Shown here in pieces: positions 1-9,312 of a DNA stretch of 32,128 nt. Source of the stretch: DATAEK01 sp036258055. Lineage in GTDB: Bacteria; Acidobacteriota; Vicinamibacteria; Vicinamibacterales; 2-12-FULL-66-21. The first letter of the stretch is position 1. The number at the start of each line of letters is the position of its first letter. Made by a program: the position numbers and the translations under genes. Under the pieces are notes generated by a model. It saw nothing but the letters and a program-made list of their open reading frames with translations. It was not told where the DNA came from and did no database searches. The stretch lies in NCBI GenBank assembly GCA_036258055.1, contig DATAEK010000445.1, positions 1-32,128 on the forward strand, read 5' to 3'.

Positions 1-2462
1 GCTGGATCCTCGTATGGAACTTCGCCCCAGAGGGTCCGCTGTCCGCTCCGCAGATCGATGCGGAAAATCTTCGCCGGGAACGGCGGCCGGTGGAGCACCC
101 AGATCGATTCGGCATCCGGGCTCCACGCCAGTGGCTGGTCGCCGGGAACAGCGCCCGCGACGGCGGTTGGTGTGCCCCCTGCGACGGCGTACTTCGTGAG
201 CTGTCCTTTCGGATCGCGAACGATGATGTGACGCGAATCGTGAGAGACGACCATTGCCCCGTAGGCGCCTTCCGGCGTGATCGGCTCAGGCGGTCCAGCG
301 TCAATCTTCTGGATGAACACACGGCGCGGTCTGTTGGCTTCCTTCCCGACGAAAACGATCTGCGCGCCGTCCGGGGTGAATCGGCTGCCGTTCATCATGG
401 CGTTGAATTCCACCACTCGCCCGCGATCGAGCGTTCGCGGTTCGCCCGCGCCGGTCGGCACCAGAGTCAGACGCGGTTCGGCCGATGGAGCCGACGTCAG
501 GACCCATTTGCCATCGGGCGACAGCGCCTTGGCACTGCCCGAGTCGCCGAGTTTCACCGCGCTCGAACCGTCAGTATTTCGGATGTAGCTGGAACTTGCC
601 CCGTTCATGCTGATGCGGCTGAGATCGCCAAAAGCCACGGTCTTGCCGTCATCCGACAACGCAGCGGGGCGGGACCAGTCCTTCCAGGTGAGATCGCGCT
701 CGCCGGGGCGCTCAGTGTCGACCAGGCTCATGTCCGCACGGAACGAATCGTTCGAGAGGAGGGCACGCCCGTCCGGTGCGATGTCCAGAATGCGCACGGA
801 GCCCATCGCTCGATGCACGACGCGCTCACGACCATCAAGGGTCATCGCGTGAATGGCGGCATGCCCGGCAACTTCCGATGCGGTGAACCAGACCTCGTGG
901 CCATCCGGCGTCCAGGCGAGGCCGTCGGCGACGTTGCTCGCCCATTTCTGCGAACGGCTCACGGCCTTTCCCGTAGTGCTATCGAGGATCGTCAGCCACT
1001 CCAGGCCGCCGCCGAGTTTTTCCTGCTCCATCACGGCGAGCAGCGTGCCGTCGGGAGAGAACCTGACAAGAAATACCGCGTTCGGTGGTTTGTAGAACGT
1101 CGTGCCGAGAGGGTACTCGAGCCACGCCTGGGGTTCCTCTATGCGAATGCCGGCCAGCGACCCGTCGGGCCCCCAGTCTGCACTGAGTATCCCTTTCTTC
1201 ACATCGCGAACTCCGGAGCCGCCAAGGGGCACACGCGCAAGCACGTAGTCTTTGACGATCACCGCCAGCTCGCCCGATTTCGATACTGCTCGGAGATAGG
1301 CTTCCCCGAGCGGAAGCGGCGTCGACTCCTGCGTATCGAGCCGCGTCGACCAGACCTCGAATGGTCCACCTTCCCATGACGCGCTGCTGATCACCGTCTG
1401 CCCGTCCGGCGCGAACCGCGCCTCGGCGATGTGCCCACGGCGAAACGACAACTGCCTGAAGTTCGGCTCGCGCTCGTCGGTCGGGCCGCCGAGATACTTC
1501 GCAGCCCCGACCGCGAGCAGCAACGCCGCCGCAGCTCCTGCGCCTATGACCCATCGAGTCCAGCGCGCGCGCTGTTCGACGACCGGACGCTGAATCCCTG
1601 ATCCTGACGTCCCGGAAAGCCGGCCGAGCGCGAACGCCAGATCGCGTGCGGACTGGAATCGCTGATCGCGTTCCTTCTCGAGGCAATGCTGGATGACGCT
1701 GGCGAGCGGCGGTGGGATCGTCGCGTCGGTGGCGCTCAGCAGCGGTGGGTCGTGCTTGAGGATGGCGCTCATCGTCTCGACCGCGCTGTCCCCTTTGAAC
1801 GCGCGCTGGCCGCTCACCATCTCGTAGAGCGTGGCGCCAAAGCTGAAGATGTCGCTGCGAGGATCCGGGTCCTCCCCGCGCACTTGCTCTGGCGACATGT
1901 AGCCGGCCGTGCCGAGGATCACGCTTTCGGTCGTCTCCACCCGCGCGGCGAGCCTGGTCGCGTCGCCCGCACCAGCCAGCGGTTCGCGCAGCTTGGCCAG
2001 GCCGAAATCCAGAATCTTCACCCGGCCATCACTGGTGATGAAGATGTTCTCGGGCTTGATGTCGCGGTGGACGATGCCTTTTTCGTGCGCCGCGGCCAGC
2101 CCCGTCGCCACGTCGATCCCGTATTCGACGGCTTTCCGCGTCACCAACGCGCCGTGGCCGAGCATGTCGCGCAGCGTCTGGCCCTTCAGGACTTCGCTGA
2201 CGATGTAGGGGGCGCCTTCGTAGGTGCCGGTGTCGTAGACCGCGAGGATGTTGGGGTGATTGAGCGCTGCCGCGGCTCGAGCTTCCTGGTCGAAGCGGCG
2301 CAGGCGGTCAACGTTGTCCGCGTATGTGGCTGGGAGGACCTTGATCGCGACATCGCGCCCGAGCCGCTCATCGCGCGCGATGTAGACTTCGCCCATCCCC
2401 CCTTTTCCGAGCAAGCCGAGGATCCTGTACGGGCCGACCGTGTCGCCGGATATAAGGGTCAT
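1..2462 (-). CDS. Serine/threonine protein kinase with C-terminal TolB/WD40-like propeller (3' end outside window)
   Basis: Read on the minus strand from an ATG at 2462, the frame stays open to the window edge (820 complete codons), so the C-terminus is missing. The first 270 residues are a Hanks-type kinase: glycine loop GKGGMGE (19-25), ATP-binding Lys41, catalytic HRD at 122-124 followed by IKPEN, DFG at 142-144, and an activation segment ending GYMSPEQ. All catalytic residues are present. A single hydrophobic segment (about 294-312) follows a short linker. The rest contains repeated SPDG/APDG motifs typical of TolB-like propeller blades. Expected topology is a cytoplasmic kinase with an extracytoplasmic propeller sensor, an architecture common in Acidobacteriota. 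It diverges from the ABC ATPase gene across a 123-base gap. Ligand and substrates cannot be read from the sequence. Confidence 0.93.
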   Translation of the reverse strand, partial: MTLISGDTVGPYRILGLLGKGGMGEVYIARDERLGRDVAIKVLPATYADNVDRLRRFDQEARAAAALNHPNILAVYDTGTYEGAPYIVSEVLKGQTLRDMLGHGALVTRKAVEYGIDVATGLAAAHEKGIVHRDIKPENIFITSDGRVKILDFGLAKLREPLAGAGDATRLAARVETTESVILGTAGYMSPEQVRGEDPDPRSDIFSFGATLYEMVSGQRAFKGDSAVETMSAILKHDPPLLSATDATIPPPLASVIQHCLEKERDQRFQSARDLAFALGRLSGTSGSGIQRPVVEQRARWTRWVIGAGAAAALLLAVGAAKYLGGPTDEREPNFRQLSFRRGHIAEARFAPDGQTVISSASWEGGPFEVWSTRLDTQESTPLPLGEAYLRAVSKSGELAVIVKDYVLARVPLGGSGVRDVKKGILSADWGPDGSLAGIRIEEPQAWLEYPLGTTFYKPPNAVFLVRFSPDGTLLAVMEQEKLGGGLEWLTILDSTTGKAVSRSQKWASNVADGLAWTPDGHEVWFTASEVAGHAAIHAMTLDGRERVVHRAMGSVRILDIAPDGRALLSNDSFRADMSLVDTERPGERDLTWKDWSRPAALSDDGKTVAFGDLSRISMNGASSSYIRNTDGSSAVKLGDSGSAKALSPDGKWVLTSAPSAEPRLTLVPTGAGEPRTLDRGRVVEFNAMMNGSRFTPDGAQIVFVGKEANRPRRVFIQKIDAGPPEPITPEGAYGAMVVSHDSRHIIVRDPKGQLTKYAVAGGTPTAVAGAVPGDQPLAWSPDAESIWVLHRPPFPAKIFRIDLRSGQRTLWGEVPYEDP

Positions 2463-2585
2463 GTGAAAGGAGTGCCCGAATTATACCGGCGAATCGAAGC
2501 CTGGCCGGCACTCGCCGCAACTCGCCGTCCGGAGGTGTAAGGAATCCGTCGTGCCCGAGACTACCTTCGACGAAGGGTTCCTTGG

Positions 2586-3311
2586 ATGATTCAAGTTCGA
2601 CAGCTGCGGAAGCGATTTGGTGCGGTGAGGGCCGTCAATGGCATCTCGTTCGAGGCCCCGGATGGAGCCATCACCGGTCTCCTCGGCGAGAATGGCGCCG
2701 GAAAGACGACGACGCTGGCGATGGTCTGCGGGCTCATGCGGCCGGACGAAGGCTCGATTCAGGTGGGCAGTCTGCCTGGCACGCCGCTCGAACGTCGCCG
2801 TCAGGTCGGCGCGCTGCTCGATCACAAGGGACTTTACGGTCGTCTCACGTCGCGCGAGAACATCGCGTATTTCGGCGAACTGCATGGAATGTCCGGGACG
2901 GTACTGAGCCAACGAATTCAGGACGTGCTGGTGCAGCTCGGTCTCGTAGAGATTGCGGATCGACAGACCGCAGGGTTCTCACAGGGTGAGCGCATGAAAG
3001 TCGCGCTCGGACGCGCGATCGTGCACTCCCCACACCATCTGCTGCTGGACGAGCCGACAAACGGCCTCGACATCCCGGCCGTGCATAGCCTTCGCGACGT
3101 GCTCCGCCGGATGCGCGACGGCGGCACCTGCGTCATCTTCTCGAGCCACGTATTGGACGACGTGTGCGCGCTGTGCGACAAGGTCGTCATCATCTCGCAC
3201 GGGCGAGTGGTCGCGAATGGCAGCGAGCGTGAAATCTGCCAGCAAACAGGATGCGCGACGCTGGAGAGCGCATTCGTGACGCTCACCGCTCCGCAGGAGA
3301 TGGCGTCATGA
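2586..3311 (+). CDS. ABC transporter ATP-binding protein, NatA-like
   Basis: 241 residues, one nucleotide-binding domain. Walker A is GENGAGKTT (34-42), the signature is FSQGE rather than the usual LSGGQ, Walker B is LLLDEPTNGLD, and the H-switch lies in SSHVLDDV. The ENGAGKTT form and the partner gene fit the ABC-2/NatA exporter group (sodium, drug or antibiotic efflux), not an importer. It is the first gene of an operon: its TGA overlaps the permease ATG (ATGA at 3308-3311). The permease should form the membrane part of the same transporter. The exported substrate is unknown; the NatA label reflects family resemblance only. Confidence 0.9.
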   Translation: MIQVRQLRKRFGAVRAVNGISFEAPDGAITGLLGENGAGKTTTLAMVCGLMRPDEGSIQVGSLPGTPLERRRQVGALLDHKGLYGRLTSRENIAYFGELHGMSGTVLSQRIQDVLVQLGLVEIADRQTAGFSQGERMKVALGRAIVHSPHHLLLDEPTNGLDIPAVHSLRDVLRRMRDGGTCVIFSSHVLDDVCALCDKVVIISHGRVVANGSEREICQQTGCATLESAFVTLTAPQEMAS

Positions 3312-4081
3312 ACGGCTGGCTCGTCGTCGCCAGGAAGGAGATCACCGACCACGGACGCGACACACGGTCCCTGTTGTCCTCGGCCCTCCTGGCGCTCATG
3401 GGACCGATCGTCGTCCTGTTCGTTTCGTTCTCCGATCGCGTACGCGCTCATGACGGCGCGGCCCTGCTTCTTGGCATGCTGTCGGTGTTCGCCCTCGTGT
3501 CGGCATTTGCAGGAGGCATGAACGTCGCGATGGATGCGACCGCCGGCGAGCGCGAACGCCGATCGTTACTACCATTGCTGTTGAACCCGACCTCACGATC
3601 CGATGTGGTCATCGGCAAGTGGATCGCCGTCACGGTTTTCACCCTGGGCGGGCTCGCGCTCAACAGCGCCGGACTCGTTCTCGTGTTGGCGCGGACAGCT
3701 CCTCTGGTGCTGCTGTGTAAGTTTCCGCAGCTCGTCGTTTGGATTGCCCTTGGATTGGTTCCGTTGTCGCTTCTTGGCGCGGCGCTGACGCTGCTCGTGG
3801 CGACGTTGTTCAGAACGACCAAGGAAGCGCACACCGGTCTGTCGTTTCTCATGTTCGTGCCGATGATCGTCGGCATGTTCCTCGTCTTTTTTCCCGAGTG
3901 GGCCCGTGGCCTGTCGTTCGTCCTGCCGATCGTCGGGCAGCAGGCACTCATCGGACTGCCGGCTTACCCTGTGCCGGTGGCTCGCGGCGCGGCCCTCGCG
4001 GTCACGACGATGGCAGCGACTGTGGCGGTGCTGATCGTCGCAGTCCGTGTGCTCGATCGCGACGAGATTCTGACAGAGTGA
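3308..4081 (+). CDS. ABC-2 type transporter permease, NatB-like
   Basis: 257 residues. The chosen start at 3308 overlaps the ATPase stop as ATGA; the longer frame from 3251 would run inside the ATPase. An N-terminal VVARKEITDHGRDTRSL segment is characteristic of NatB/ABC-2 permeases, which begin with a cytoplasmic amphipathic stretch before the first helix. About six hydrophobic helices follow, with the first near residues 20-40 and a short soluble region containing TAGERERRSLLPLLL, a conserved coupling-type motif. The product should pair with the upstream ATPase to export an unknown substrate. Its TGA overlaps the GTG start of the sigma factor, so all genes here are likely co-translated. Confidence 0.85.
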   Translation: MNGWLVVARKEITDHGRDTRSLLSSALLALMGPIVVLFVSFSDRVRAHDGAALLLGMLSVFALVSAFAGGMNVAMDATAGERERRSLLPLLLNPTSRSDVVIGKWIAVTVFTLGGLALNSAGLVLVLARTAPLVLLCKFPQLVVWIALGLVPLSLLGAALTLLVATLFRTTKEAHTGLSFLMFVPMIVGMFLVFFPEWARGLSFVLPIVGQQALIGLPAYPVPVARGAALAVTTMAATVAVLIVAVRVLDRDEILTE

Positions 4082-4632
4082 CCTTATCTCCCGTGGGTGA
4101 AGACAGGCCATGGGCACATTTGTCACGCGCTGACCTGGAGCAGCGGTTTGCGACGCTCCTGGCTGCGCATGGGCCGGCGCTCGGCCGCCTTGCCGGGAGC
4201 TACACGCGGGAGTCAGGCGAGCGCGACGACTTGTTCCAGGAAATTGCGGTAGCCGTGTGGAAGGCGTTGCCGCGCTTCCGGGGCGAATGTTCGGAACGCA
4301 CGTTTCTGTTTCGCATCGCCCACAACCGTGCGATCACCTACCTCGCCCGGCGCCGATTGCCCACCGTCGAAGCGGATCAGGAACTGGAGGTCGAGGACGC
4401 AGCGCCGGATCCCGAGCAGGCCCTCTCTAGCGAGCAGCAGGGCGACCGGCTCCTGGCTGCCATTCGACGGCTTCCGGTCGCCTACGCGCAGGTTGTCACG
4501 CTCACGCTCGAAGGCCTGAGCTACGCGGACGTTGCGGACGTGCTGGGCATCACGGAAAGCAACGTTGGCGCACGCCTGACTCGTGCACGGCAGATGCTGC
4601 GAACGTTTCTCAAGGACTCTCATGGAACCTGA
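4078..4632 (+). CDS. ECF-type sigma-70 family RNA polymerase sigma factor
   Basis: 184 residues from a GTG at 4078 that overlaps the permease stop (GTGA). Region 2 is visible as DDLFQEIAVAVWKALPRFRG followed by RTFLFRIAHNRAITYLARRR, the -10-recognition and core-binding helices. An acidic linker (DQELEVEDAAPDPEQAL) leads to region 4, with LPVAYAQVVTLTLEGLSYAD and the helix-turn-helix VADVLGITESNVGARLTRAR. This two-region layout without regions 1 and 3 defines ECF sigma factors. It is coupled upstream to the exporter genes and downstream, by an 11-base overlap, to a small membrane protein that could be its anti-sigma factor. The target promoter is not evident in this window. Confidence 0.9.
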   Translation: MTLSPVGEDRPWAHLSRADLEQRFATLLAAHGPALGRLAGSYTRESGERDDLFQEIAVAVWKALPRFRGECSERTFLFRIAHNRAITYLARRRLPTVEADQELEVEDAAPDPEQALSSEQQGDRLLAAIRRLPVAYAQVVTLTLEGLSYADVADVLGITESNVGARLTRARQMLRTFLKDSHGT

Positions 4633-5239
4633 CGTCGAGCTCGAGATCTGGCGACGCGGCTGGCTGGCCAGCTCGGTCATTCCCGCTGATCTCAGGCAGC
4701 GTGTCGAGCGGGAGACGCGCACGATGCGCCGATTCGTTGCTGGTGAGCTCGCGGTCACGCTGGCGTTCGGGGGAGGCAGCCTCGTGTGGGCCGCACTCTC
4801 TCGTCGGACTGACGTGATCATGCTGGCCGTTGGTGTCTGGGCGTTTCTCGCGATGGCCTGGACGATCTCGCTGCTCTTGCGTCGTGGCGCGTGGACGCCG
4901 CTGGGCACCACCACGACCGCCTTTCTGGAACTGTCCATCCTCCGGTGCCGCCGCAGGCGAGAGTCGATCGTTGCTCAGGCCGTGCTGTACCTCATGATTC
5001 TCGCCTTCGATCTCACCTGGATCTATTTCGCGAGAACGCCAGCTTCCCGGCCGCATCTCTTGACGTTTCTCACGGCTGACAGCCTCCTCTGGGTGTGGGC
5101 GATCACGGTGGTGCTTGGCATCGTGGCCGTATGGCAGCGGCACAGGCTCGATCGAGAACTCGACACTCTGATGACGTTGCGGCAACAGATCGCCGGCTCA
5201 CGAACTCGGGCAGAAAGCGAGGGGGGTTACGCCGCGTAA
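4622..5239 (+). CDS. Four-helix membrane protein, candidate anti-sigma factor
   Basis: 205 residues, starting at ATG 4622 inside the end of the sigma-factor gene. A cytoplasmic N-terminus of about 50 residues (rich in Arg/Glu, IPADLRQRVERETRTMRR) is followed by four hydrophobic segments near 55-72, 77-95, 129-147 and 159-178, then a charged C-terminal tail with RHRLDRELDTLMTLRQQ. There is no zinc-binding HxxxCxxC motif, so it is not a classical ZAS anti-sigma factor. Genes overlapping an ECF sigma gene and encoding a membrane protein commonly encode its regulator; that role is inferred from position only. It ends 15 bases before the convergent ADOP permease gene. Confidence 0.7.
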   Translation: MEPDVELEIWRRGWLASSVIPADLRQRVERETRTMRRFVAGELAVTLAFGGGSLVWAALSRRTDVIMLAVGVWAFLAMAWTISLLLRRGAWTPLGTTTTAFLELSILRCRRRRESIVAQAVLYLMILAFDLTWIYFARTPASRPHLLTFLTADSLLWVWAITVVLGIVAVWQRHRLDRELDTLMTLRQQIAGSRTRAESEGGYAA

Positions 5240-5254
5240 AAGGTTCTGCTGTGG

Positions 5255-7663
5255 CTACTCCGGCCGCAGCACGCGTGCCGGCGCGATGTGCGACACGCGC
5301 CACGCCGGGATGATCGTCGCCACGAGCGCGATGCTCACGACGAGCAGCGTCGCCGCGCCCAGAATCGCGGGGTCGGATGCGCTCACCTCGTACAACCGAC
5401 TCGACACGATTTGTCCTGCGACGTACGCGACGGCGAGGCCAATCGCGGTGCCGATCGCCGCGAGGGTCCGTCCCTGCTTCAACACCAGCCAGAACACGTT
5501 CTGCTGCGTGGCTCCGAGGGCGAGCCGCGTCGCGACCTCGTCGGTACGTTGCGACGCGCCGTACGCGATGACGCCGTAGATCCCCACCGCTGCCAGCGCA
5601 ACCGACGCAAGGCCGAAGAGCAGCATCAACGTCATTCCCAGCTCCTTGCGGCGGAGCGTGGTTGCAATGATCTGGGGAGCTGACTCGAAGTCGACGGCCA
5701 TCTGCGGATCGAGCTTGCGTACTTCGTCGCGGATTGCCGACTGCAGCGGCGTCGTGTCCACGAGCGTGGTCGCCACGACGACCGACTCCCGGCGGGCCGC
5801 AAACTGAAGCGTCGAGGTGTAGAAGGCCGGTTCTGGCGGATCGCTGAGCGATTTCTGTCGCACGTCCTCGACGACGCCGATGATCGCCACTTCGCTCTGC
5901 GGATTGATCGTCGGGTATCCGGACGAGAAGTGGACGGTCAGCGGCTCTTTGCCCGAGAGGTAGCGACGAACGAAGGTGTTGTTGACGACGGCGACGCGTG
6001 CCGTGTCCGGCCTGTCGTCGAGCGTGAAGTCCCGGCCAGCCAGCATCCGGATACCCATCGCGCCGAAGAGGCCCGGCGTCGCGAAGCGCTGCCTGGATCC
6101 CATAGGGTTCGCGGGATCCATGGTCTCTCCGCGCAGCTGCACGAACAATGAGTTCTCTTGAGAGCCGCGCAGCGGAAAACTGGAGATCCCCCCTACCGCC
6201 GCGACACCGTGGAGCGGCCGGATCCGATCGAACAGGTCGATCCATCCGGCCGTGACGGCCGCGTTGTCACGGTATTTCGGGCCCTGCAGCGCGACGTCGA
6301 ACACCAACCGCTTGTCGGCGACGAACCCGGGATTGGTCGCGCGCAGTTTCTCGAAGCCGCGAATCAGCCACCCCGCGCCGGCGACGAGCGTAATGGCGAG
6401 AGCGATTTGCGCGATGGTCATCGCGTTCAGCCATCGCGTGGTACCGCGCCCTCCCGAAGCGGAACGGCCGCTCTCGTTCAGCAGCGCTCTGACGTCCGTT
6501 CGCGCCAGCCGAAGCGCCGGCGCGAACCCGACGAACACCCCGCTCACGATCAACGTCGCCAGGGCGAAGAGCAGCACGCTCGCGTCGAACGGCACCGCGT
6601 CGAGGCGCGGCAGGGTTCCGGCGCTCAGCCGCAGCAGTAGCCGCACGCCGATGTAGGCGATGAACAGGCCGACCGTCGCTCCGGCCGTCGCCAGCAGCAC
6701 GGATTCGGTCAGCAGTTGACGGACGATCCGCCCGCGTCCCGCGCCGAGCGCGACGCGTACGGCCATCTCGCGCGCCCGCGCCGCGCCGCGTGCGAGCAGC
6801 AGGTTGGTGACGTTCACGCACGCGAGGAGAAGCAGCAGCGTCGTCGCCGAGAGCACGACGATCAGGATTGGGCCCAGGTCGCCGACGATCGAGTCGACCA
6901 AGGGATTGACCACGTAGACGCGGTTTTTGGCACTTGACGGAAAGTCCCGAGCCAGACCGCTCATGACGCTCGCCATCTCGCTTCGCGCGCGCTCGATGGT
7001 CGTGCCGGGTTTGAGCCGCATGTAGCCTTCCCAGCTGTGGTTGACCCCCTTCGGATCGGGCTGAATCACGAACCAGAAGTCAGCATTGTGCGGCGTGTCG
7101 AAATCCGCGGGGGCGACACCGCCAATCGTCGTCGAAACCTCGGCAAAGCGAATTGGCTTGCCGACGATCGCCGGATCGGCCGCGAATTCATTGCGCCACA
7201 CACGTTGGGAGATGACCACTTGCGGTGGCGTGTTGGCGTTGACCGGCAGAGCCGGTGCCGTACCGAGCGTCATCGGCAGGCCGAACAGATCGAAAAACCC
7301 CTCGGTCACGGCATAGACGCGCGTGCGCCTCGGTGTTCCGTCCTTGCTCAAGAATGTCGCGTCCTGCGGCCCCAGGCCGGCCGCGCGGGCGACCGACAGG
7401 TTCGGATCGTTCAACCGCACGATTTCGCAAGGGGCCAGGAGTCCGGTTGTCACGCGGCCATCCGTGAGGGTCGTGCGCACGGCGTAGAGATCGCGCGCGT
7501 TCGGGTAGGGCAGCGGGCGCAGCAGCGCCGCGTTGACCGTGCTGAAGATAGCCGTCGTCGCACCGACGCCGAGCGCGAGGGTGGCGATGGCTGCGAGGGG
7601 AAACGCCGGCGTCCTGCGCAGATTCCGGAGGGCGAACCGCAGGTCCTGCAGCAGCGTGTCCAT
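5255..7663 (-). CDS. ADOP-family duplicated MacB/FtsX-like permease
   Basis: 802 residues. The start LLQDLRFALRNLRRTPAFPL is the hallmark of the acidobacterial duplicated orphan permeases (ADOP). The layout is helix 1 (about 21-43), a periplasmic MacB_PCD-like domain, an FtsX domain of three helices around 270-380 containing NVTNLLLARGAARAREMAVR, then a second copy: a helix near 415-435, another periplasmic domain and a final FtsX domain with ELGMTLMLLFG and DEVATRLALGA. ADOP genes normally lack an adjacent ATPase, and that is so here: neighbours are the sigma-factor operon (convergent) and a PQQ-like protein (divergent). MacB-type systems export peptides, toxins or lipoproteins by mechanotransmission; the substrate and ATPase partner of this one are unknown. 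Confidence 0.93.
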   Translation of the reverse strand: MDTLLQDLRFALRNLRRTPAFPLAAIATLALGVGATTAIFSTVNAALLRPLPYPNARDLYAVRTTLTDGRVTTGLLAPCEIVRLNDPNLSVARAAGLGPQDATFLSKDGTPRRTRVYAVTEGFFDLFGLPMTLGTAPALPVNANTPPQVVISQRVWRNEFAADPAIVGKPIRFAEVSTTIGGVAPADFDTPHNADFWFVIQPDPKGVNHSWEGYMRLKPGTTIERARSEMASVMSGLARDFPSSAKNRVYVVNPLVDSIVGDLGPILIVVLSATTLLLLLACVNVTNLLLARGAARAREMAVRVALGAGRGRIVRQLLTESVLLATAGATVGLFIAYIGVRLLLRLSAGTLPRLDAVPFDASVLLFALATLIVSGVFVGFAPALRLARTDVRALLNESGRSASGGRGTTRWLNAMTIAQIALAITLVAGAGWLIRGFEKLRATNPGFVADKRLVFDVALQGPKYRDNAAVTAGWIDLFDRIRPLHGVAAVGGISSFPLRGSQENSLFVQLRGETMDPANPMGSRQRFATPGLFGAMGIRMLAGRDFTLDDRPDTARVAVVNNTFVRRYLSGKEPLTVHFSSGYPTINPQSEVAIIGVVEDVRQKSLSDPPEPAFYTSTLQFAARRESVVVATTLVDTTPLQSAIRDEVRKLDPQMAVDFESAPQIIATTLRRKELGMTLMLLFGLASVALAAVGIYGVIAYGASQRTDEVATRLALGATQQNVFWLVLKQGRTLAAIGTAIGLAVAYVAGQIVSSRLYEVSASDPAILGAATLLVVSIALVATIIPAWRVSHIAPARVLRPE

Positions 7664-7708
7664 ATCTCAAGATCTTACGCCTGAGGGAGAAGAGGGGTTC
7701 CCGACATG

Positions 7709-7714
7709 TATACT
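7709..7714 (+). promoter_or_regulatory. Candidate -10 hexamer in the leader of the first PQQ/EF-hand gene
   Basis: TATACT lies 54 bases before the ATG at 7769. The same hexamer within GTGTATACTTGCC occurs 59 bases before the paralogous gene at 23436, in a leader that can be aligned with this one. No good -35 box is visible. The evidence is conservation between two diverged leaders, not a full promoter match. Confidence 0.35.
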
Positions 7715-7768
7715 GGCTGCCCTCGCTCCCTGTTCGGTACCGGCTTTTCCAACGTCTAGGACGTCAAG

Positions 7769-9271
7769 ATGCTGTTGCGCTCGTCGCACGTTGTCCTTCT
7801 GATCGTGCTCCTTGCCGTCCTCGGGGTCGACGCGCAGCATCCCGACGATGCAGGCTGGCCGCAGTTCCGCGGTCCCAATGCGACCGGGATTGCCTCCGGC
7901 ACAGCCGCTCCACCCACGGAGTTTGGACCCTCGAAAAATCTGCTGTGGAAGACCCCGCTCTCGTCGGGCCACTCCTCACCCGTTATCTGGGGTGACCGCA
8001 TCTTTCTGACCGGCGTCAACACCGAGCGCAAAAAGCTCGAGGTGATGGCGTTGAACCGGACGACTGGCGCGGTTTTGTGGCGCCAGGACGTGCCGGTAGA
8101 CCAGCTCGAGCCCGTACACGAGATAAGCAGCCCGGCCACCGCCACGCCGGTCGTCGACGGCGAGCGCGTGTACGTGTATTTCGCCTCGTTTGGACTGATC
8201 GCGTACGACCTGGATGGCAATCAGAAGTGGAGCGTCCCTCTGCCGCACGTCGAGGTTCCATTCGGCAGCGGAACCTCTCCAGTGAGAGCGGGGGAGCTCA
8301 TCATCCTGAACCGTCACGCACCAACGGATCCATTCCTCATGGCGATCGATCGCCGCTCGGGCAAAGTCGTGTGGCGCGTGGCACATCAATTCCCCGCCGG
8401 AATGGCTGCGCCGCCCGCGAGCTATTCAACACCGGTCATCGCGGGGCAGCAGATCGTGGTGCACGGCCCGCGGACGATCGATGCGTACGATCTGGCGACG
8501 GGGGAGCGGCGCTGGTGGGTGGCCATTTCGTCCACGGGCACGAGCACGCCCGCGGTGTCTGGCGAGACCGTGTATGTGGCGACCTGGTTCCCGTTTGGCG
8601 AGACCGACCAGACGCCGGCGTTGCCGGACTTTGCCACGCTCGTCCAGCAATACGACTCGGACCGCTCGGGAACGCTCAGCCAGACCGAACTGCCGGCCGA
8701 CCTGATGATCTTCACCAGGCCCGACACGCCTGACGTGCCCGGTGCGTCGATGCCGGTCCGTCAGGCCTTCGCCCGTCTCGATGCCAACAGCGACGGCACG
8801 ATCGATGCCCAGGAATGGACGCGCACGCAGGGTTTTCTCAAGACGCTGAAGACCGAGCACGGGTTGCTCGCCGTGAAGACCGGTGGACAGGGCGACGTGA
8901 CCGCGTCGAACGTGCTGTGGAAGGAGAAATCGTCGATTCCCGAGGTGCCTTCGCCCCTCGTCTACCAGAATCGTGTCTACCTCGTGCGCAACGGCGGCAT
9001 CGTCAGCTGTCTCGACGCGACCACTGGAAAGCTCGTCTATCGCGCCCGGCTCGGAGCGGGAGGACCGTATTATTCCTCCCCGATCGAAGCGGGCAACCGA
9101 TTGATCGTGGCGTCAGGGGACGGCACTGTCGTCGTCTTCACGGCGGGTGACACGCTCGACGTGCTCGCGCGAAACGACCTTGGCGAACCAATCTTCGCGA
9201 CGCCCGCGGTATCGAACGGCGTGCTGTACGTGCGGACTGCGTCAGCGTTGTCCGCGTTTGCGCAGAGATAG
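7769..9271 (+). CDS. Secreted PQQ-like beta-propeller protein with two EF-hand loops (copy 1)
   Basis: 500 residues. A signal peptide (hydrophobic core 8-20, cleavage likely after VDA at 22) directs export. Blades of the PQQ/quinoprotein-dehydrogenase propeller type are visible, for example WPQFRGPNATGI near the start, GVLYVRTASALSAF at the end and repeated ATTGKLVYRA-like strand motifs. A Ca-binding insert interrupts the propeller: a canonical EF-hand loop at 296-307 (DSDRSGTLSQTE) and a second at 338-349 (DANSDGTIDAQE), both with all coordinating positions. No dehydrogenase active-site signature was recognised, so it may be a structural or binding propeller rather than an enzyme. The leader has only a weak AGGA. 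A close paralogue lies at 23436-24941. Confidence 0.9.
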   Translation: MLLRSSHVVLLIVLLAVLGVDAQHPDDAGWPQFRGPNATGIASGTAAPPTEFGPSKNLLWKTPLSSGHSSPVIWGDRIFLTGVNTERKKLEVMALNRTTGAVLWRQDVPVDQLEPVHEISSPATATPVVDGERVYVYFASFGLIAYDLDGNQKWSVPLPHVEVPFGSGTSPVRAGELIILNRHAPTDPFLMAIDRRSGKVVWRVAHQFPAGMAAPPASYSTPVIAGQQIVVHGPRTIDAYDLATGERRWWVAISSTGTSTPAVSGETVYVATWFPFGETDQTPALPDFATLVQQYDSDRSGTLSQTELPADLMIFTRPDTPDVPGASMPVRQAFARLDANSDGTIDAQEWTRTQGFLKTLKTEHGLLAVKTGGQGDVTASNVLWKEKSSIPEVPSPLVYQNRVYLVRNGGIVSCLDATTGKLVYRARLGAGGPYYSSPIEAGNRLIVASGDGTVVVFTAGDTLDVLARNDLGEPIFATPAVSNGVLYVRTASALSAFAQR

Positions 9272-9293
9272 GCCGGCTGAAGCCGGCCGCTAC
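9271..9293 (-). repeat. REP-like palindrome with GTAG head, copy A
   Basis: On the minus strand a GTAG head (from 9293) precedes a hairpin whose arms GGCCGGCT (9271-9278) and AGCCGGCC (9281-9288) pair perfectly around a two-base centre. It starts on the last base of the TAG stop codon of the gene ending at 9271. Three related copies lie at 20848, 24941 and 24967. Confidence 0.75.
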
Positions 9294-9312
9294 GGGTAGG
9301 CGGTGGACCCTC

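Noticed and set aside
90..1379. Long plus-strand open frame of 429 residues
   Set aside because: It is antisense to the kinase-propeller gene, lies in a high-GC stretch where long antisense frames are expected, and its translation is Arg/Ala-rich with no recognisable motif. The same applies to the 284-residue plus-strand frame at 1686-2540.
3251..3307. Upstream start for the ABC-2 permease
   Set aside because: It lies inside the ATPase gene in another frame; the ATGA overlap at 3308 is the usual arrangement and gives a normal permease N-terminus.
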